Shown here: positions 61,035 to 64,000 of the stretch, piece by piece
Layout: each line of letters opens with the position of its first letter
How positions within the stretch are numbered: the stretch's first letter is position 1
Assembly (NCBI RefSeq): GCF_023546765.1
Contig: NZ_CP097484.1
Span: 2,822,001-2,886,000, forward strand
DNA from: Methylobacterium tardum
Lineage (GTDB): Bacteria > Pseudomonadota > Alphaproteobacteria > Rhizobiales > Beijerinckiaceae
DNA length: 64,000 nucleotides
Direction of reading: 5' to 3'
The notes under the pieces: model-generated
Databases searched by the model: none
Told to the model about the DNA's origin: nothing
What the model saw: the letters and a program-made list of their open reading frames with translations, nothing else
Translations under genes and position numbers: made by a program

Positions 61035-61829
61035 GTGAGCACCCTCACCCTGCGCGCGGCCCCGCCCGAGCGGCTGGATTTCCTCGCCATCAACCCGCTG
61101 GCGCTCAGCGGCCTCTCGCAGAGCGAGGCCGAACGCCTGGAGGTTGGAACCAGCCGGACGGGCGTGCGTCTCGGCGACTGTTTCGCCGTCTCCCTCGACG
61201 GCTCCAAAACGCTGACCATCGACGGCGGCCACGAACGTCTGGACCGCGTCGGCGCATCCCTGTCGGAAGGCACGATCCGCGTCGTCGGCGATGTCGGGCA
61301 GCGCCTCGGCGCCGGAATGGTCGGTGGCAGCCTGACTGTCATCGGGAACGCAGGTCCCTACGCGGCTTCCGGCGCCACCGGCGGCACGATCACCATCGAG
61401 GGCGATGCCGGAGATTACGCGGGCGGCGCGGTCTACGCCGCCAAGGCGGGGCTCGACGGGGCCACGCTGGTCATCCGGGGCAGCGCCGGGGCGCATCTCG
61501 GCGACCGGATGCGACGCGGGACCATCGTGGCCGGGCGCGCCGGCGCCTTCGCGGGCTCGCGCATGATTGCCGGCACGCTGGCGGCGCTCGCGGTCGGCGA
61601 CCATCCGGGTCTCGGCATGCGCCGCGGGACGCTCGTCCTGGGATCGCATGGGCGGATGGCTGCGACCTTCGTGGAGACAGGAACGCACGACCTCGTGTTC
61701 CTGCGCCTGCTGGCCACGGCCCTGCGCGGTGTCAGCGCCGAGCACGCCGACCTCCTGGGTAAGCCGCTGCGTCGCTACTCCGGCGACCTCGCGACCATCG
61801 CCAAGGGCGAGATCTGGGTCGCGGCCTGA
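61035..61829 (+). CDS. fhcC: Formyltransferase/hydrolase complex subunit C (FhcC)
   Basis: The 264-aa protein resembles archaeal FwdC and the C-terminal beta-helix domain of glutamate synthase. It has Gly-rich repeats of the GxxGxxxGxxxxxGxA type: RVVGDVGQRLGAGMVGGSLT, GGTITIEGDAGDYAGGAVYA, LVIRGSAGAHLGDRMRRGTI and AGRAGAFAGSRMIAGTLAAL. It is the last of the fhcBADC run and is probably a structural subunit that helps bind methylofuran. Confidence 0.96.
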   Translation: MSTLTLRAAPPERLDFLAINPLALSGLSQSEAERLEVGTSRTGVRLGDCFAVSLDGSKTLTIDGGHERLDRVGASLSEGTIRVVGDVGQRLGAGMVGGSLTVIGNAGPYAASGATGGTITIEGDAGDYAGGAVYAAKAGLDGATLVIRGSAGAHLGDRMRRGTIVAGRAGAFAGSRMIAGTLAALAVGDHPGLGMRRGTLVLGSHGRMAATFVETGTHDLVFLRLLATALRGVSAEHADLLGKPLRRYSGDLATIAKGEIWVAA

Positions 61830-61913
61830 CGCCGCCTGGGCAAGGGGCGTGACGCCGTCCTATGCTTCCCGGCAAGCCGGCCCGTCCGAGGCCGGCAAAC
61901 CGGGGACGCGCCC

Positions 61914-62120
61914 ATGCTGCTGCTGCTGTCGATCTGCCTCGTCGCCCAGCCCTCGACCTGCCGCGAGGACCAGATCGAGATGTCGTTCGAGAAGTCGAGC
62001 CCCTTCGTGTGCCTGCGCAATTCGCAGAGTGCGCTGGCGACTTGGCAGGCATCACATCCCGAATGGCATGTCGAGCGCTGGCGCTGCGCTGCCAAGGGCA
62101 GCGTGCCGAAGGATCTGTGA
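61914..62120 (+). CDS. Small Cys-containing exported hypothetical protein
   Basis: The 68-aa product begins with a short hydrophobic stretch (LLLLSICLVAQP) that could be a signal peptide. Four Cys are spaced through the chain (LSIC, STCRED, FVCLRN and RWRCAA), and WQASHPEWHVERWRC is tryptophan-rich. This spacing suggests a small disulfide-bonded periplasmic domain. I recognise no named family. It follows fhcC by 84 bp and precedes the sensor kinase by 66 bp on the same strand. Confidence 0.65.
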   Translation: MLLLLSICLVAQPSTCREDQIEMSFEKSSPFVCLRNSQSALATWQASHPEWHVERWRCAAKGSVPKDL

Positions 62121-62186
62121 CGGCGCCTTGGTTCTCCCGCCGGACGGTGACATGCTCGCCTCTCCTCTGAGTGCGGCACGGAAACC

Positions 62187-63821
62187 ATGCGCTCGCTGAA
62201 GGTCCGCTTCGCGCTGCTGCTCGGTGGCACGGCCATCGTGGTGGTGTTGGCCGCGGCTGCGGCATTGGCGGCGATCGGGGCCGCGGAGCGGACAGTCGAC
62301 CGGACCCTCGAGGCGCAGCGTCGTTTGGAGCTGCTGGCCGAATTGTCCGGCCGCCTCACCCAGTTCGGCCTCGCGGCCGTGGAGACCGTGGGCAATCCCG
62401 ACAACCAGCCGGAGGCGATGGCGATCGCCCGCGACAATGCCGACCGGGCCCTGGCCACGGTCGATGAAGCCCTGGCCAGGAGTTTTCCGCCGAGCGATGA
62501 TCCGGCCGACCGGATGCAGTACGCGGCGCGCACGCGCCCCATGGCGCAGCTGCGGGCCGCCCGCGCGGTCCTCGACCGGCAGGTGGCGCTGATCAGCCGC
62601 CAGACCGATCCGGAGCGGCGCCAGGACGCGATCAAGGGGGCGCTCAACGGGTTCGGCGCCATGACCGGCCAGCCGCTCTCGTTCCTGATCGAGGCTGAGC
62701 GGCGCAGCATGGCCTTGGGCTCCGAGCAGGCCCGGGCGCTCTCTGAGCGCCTGCGGGTCGCGGCGGCCTCGGCGGTGGCGGCTGCCCTGGTCCTGCTCGC
62801 GATTCTCTACCGTGGCGTCACCCGTCCGACGCTCGCGCGCATCGAGGAGGTGCGCCGGGCGGCGAGCGCCATCGGCCGCGGCGCCCTCGACACGCGGCTG
62901 TCCGTGGCGACTCGCGACGAGCTCGGCCTGCTGATGACCAACGTCAACCGCATGGCCGCCCGCCTCGCGCGGCGCGAGTCCCGGGTCGCGGCCGACCGGG
63001 CGGCGCTGGAAGACACCGTGGCGGCGCGTACTGCCGACCTGCGCGCCGCCAATGCCCGCCTGGAGGCCGTCGATCAGTCGCGGCGGCGCTTCTTCGCCGA
63101 TGTCAGCCACGAGCTGCGCACGCCCCTGACGGTGATCCTCGGTGAGTGCGATCTCGCCCTTCGGAGCACGTCCCGCGGGGGCGACCCGGGACCGGTCTTC
63201 GCGACCATCAAGAAGCGGGCGCAGCGGCTGAAGCTGCGCGTCGAGGATCTGCTGCGCGTCGCCCGGTCGGAATCGGGCGAGATCGCGTTCGACAAGCGTC
63301 CCCTCGGGCTCGCCCTCGTCCTGTCGGAGGCGGTGGACAACATGGCGTCCGAGGCCGCGCGCCGCCGGGTCGGCCTGACGCTGGATCCCGGCACGCGCGA
63401 CGTCGAGTGCCTCGCCGACCGGGAATGGATCCGCCAGACCGTCGAGAGCCTCATCGACAACGCGCTGCGCCACGCCGCCGGTTTGTCCCGGGTCGAGGTC
63501 GCGCTGGCGGCAGAACCCGGGCCGGTCGGACGGATCACCGTGACGGATGACGGACCCGGCTTCGACGCCTCGGAAGCCGAGCTGTTCGAGCGGTTCCGCC
63601 GGGGGAAGAGCGCCGGCCCGGACGAGACCGGTTTTGGCATCGGCCTCGCCCTGGCGCGCTGGATCGTCGAGCAGCACGGTGGCACGATCCGGCTCGGCGC
63701 CGGGCCGGACGGGCGCGGAGCTCGCGTCAGCCTGGATCTTCCGGCGCTCGATCCGGCATGGGATGCGCAGGCCGCCGGACACGCCGCCGGCGGCGCGCAG
63801 GTGAAGGAGTCGGCCGCATGA
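62187..63821 (+). CDS. Membrane sensor histidine kinase with HAMP domain
   Basis: The 544-aa kinase has a first membrane helix (ALLLGGTAIVVVLAAAAALA), a periplasmic helical sensor region (~35-190), a second membrane helix (VAAASAVAAALVLLAILYRG) and a HAMP-like linker (AASAIGRGALDTRLSVATRD). A coiled-coil leads to the H-box FADVSHELRTPLTVILGECD. The catalytic part has the N-box ESLIDNALRHAAGLSRVEVA, G1 TVTDDGPGFDASEAELFERF and G2 ETGFGIGLALARWIVEQHGG. The stop overlaps the next gene by 4 bp, so it is coupled to the response regulator. The signal sensed is unknown. Confidence 0.93.
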   Translation: MRSLKVRFALLLGGTAIVVVLAAAAALAAIGAAERTVDRTLEAQRRLELLAELSGRLTQFGLAAVETVGNPDNQPEAMAIARDNADRALATVDEALARSFPPSDDPADRMQYAARTRPMAQLRAARAVLDRQVALISRQTDPERRQDAIKGALNGFGAMTGQPLSFLIEAERRSMALGSEQARALSERLRVAAASAVAAALVLLAILYRGVTRPTLARIEEVRRAASAIGRGALDTRLSVATRDELGLLMTNVNRMAARLARRESRVAADRAALEDTVAARTADLRAANARLEAVDQSRRRFFADVSHELRTPLTVILGECDLALRSTSRGGDPGPVFATIKKRAQRLKLRVEDLLRVARSESGEIAFDKRPLGLALVLSEAVDNMASEAARRRVGLTLDPGTRDVECLADREWIRQTVESLIDNALRHAAGLSRVEVALAAEPGPVGRITVTDDGPGFDASEAELFERFRRGKSAGPDETGFGIGLALARWIVEQHGGTIRLGAGPDGRGARVSLDLPALDPAWDAQAAGHAAGGAQVKESAA

Positions 63822-64000
63822 CGCGGATTCTGATCGCCGAGGACGACGTCGACATCCGCGGGCTCCTGGCCCGTGGATTGGAGGCCGAAGGGTTCGAGGT
63901 CGGGACCGCGGCCTGCGTGGACGAGGCGCTCAAGGCCGCGCATGATCCCGCGCCCGGCGCCGTGCTCCTCGATATCAACCTGCCGGACGGATCCGGCCAC
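63818..64000 (+). CDS. Response regulator receiver domain (partial, cut by right window edge)
   Basis: The first 61 residues are seen, starting MTRILIAEDDVDIRGLLARG with the acidic pair (EDD) and ending at the phosphoacceptor Asp in VLLDINLPDGSGH. The ATG overlaps the kinase stop (ATGA). The output domain lies outside the window, probably an OmpR-type winged helix given the HAMP kinase partner, but that is inference. Confidence 0.9.
   Translation, partial: MTRILIAEDDVDIRGLLARGLEAEGFEVGTAACVDEALKAAHDPAPGAVLLDINLPDGSGH

Overview
The window is about 70% GC, gene-dense chromosomal DNA from an alphaproteobacterium, most likely Methylobacterium or a close relative. The strongest evidence is the tetrahydromethanopterin (H4MPT) formaldehyde-oxidation gene set at 49.9-61.8 kb (fae, mtdB, mch, fhcBADC and cofactor genes). 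It sits beside a FdhF-like formate dehydrogenase candidate and a CitE/malyl-CoA-type enzyme (33.6-37.1 kb). Housekeeping neighbourhoods (yqeY-dnaG-rpoD, carA/carB/greA, trxB beside a LysR regulator, lptF-lptG-lptD-pdxA-rsmA, DUF952-pyrD, CIRCE-groESL) are those of Hyphomicrobiales (Rhizobiales). I see no rRNA, tRNA, CRISPR array, insertion sequence or prophage.

Layout. 0-6 kb (minus): a cyclase cut by the left edge, rpoD, dnaG and yqeY. 6-16 kb (plus): carA, a small membrane protein, carB, greA, an exported protein, an ELM1-like protein, trxB and a LysR regulator. 16-21.4 kb (minus): msrP, fadD, a membrane protein and pepA. 21.5-28.6 kb (plus): the LPS export genes lptF, lptG and lptD, then pdxA and rsmA. 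28.6-31.6 kb (minus): a Tim44-like protein, a frameshifted PAS histidine kinase and an S24 repressor-like regulator. 31.9-36.2 kb (plus): DUF952, pyrD, a FdhF/YdeP-type molybdoenzyme and a small winged-helix-like partner. 36.2-39.7 kb: a CitE-like lyase, a glycine-zipper protein, a MATE transporter and a small membrane protein. 40-44.3 kb (plus): a frameshifted esterase, a frameshifted ligase-associated DEXH helicase carrying an in-frame palindromic repeat, and PdeM. 44.4-47 kb (minus): a soluble PAS chemoreceptor and CorA. 47-49.3 kb (plus): groESL behind a promoter and CIRCE operator.

49.9-61.8 kb is the methylotrophy block. A minus-strand arm (beta-RFAP synthase, mtdB, ATP-grasp, mch, RimK-like ATP-grasp, CitG-like, fae) and a plus-strand arm (fhcB, fhcA, fhcD, fhcC) diverge from a 522-bp intergenic region. 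Together they encode condensation of formaldehyde with H4MPT, oxidation to methenyl-H4MPT, hydrolysis to formyl-H4MPT and release of formate, plus enzymes that probably build or modify the cofactors. The window ends in a two-component system cut by the right edge.

Most notable points: a roughly 107-bp palindromic repeat translated in frame inside the helicase; three apparent single-base frameshifts between 30 and 43 kb; a DnaG zinc ribbon that has lost three of four ligands; poorly characterised ATP-grasp and CitG-like genes in the H4MPT arm; a FdhF-like enzyme translationally coupled to a small winged-helix-like protein; and two families of dispersed intergenic palindromic repeats.
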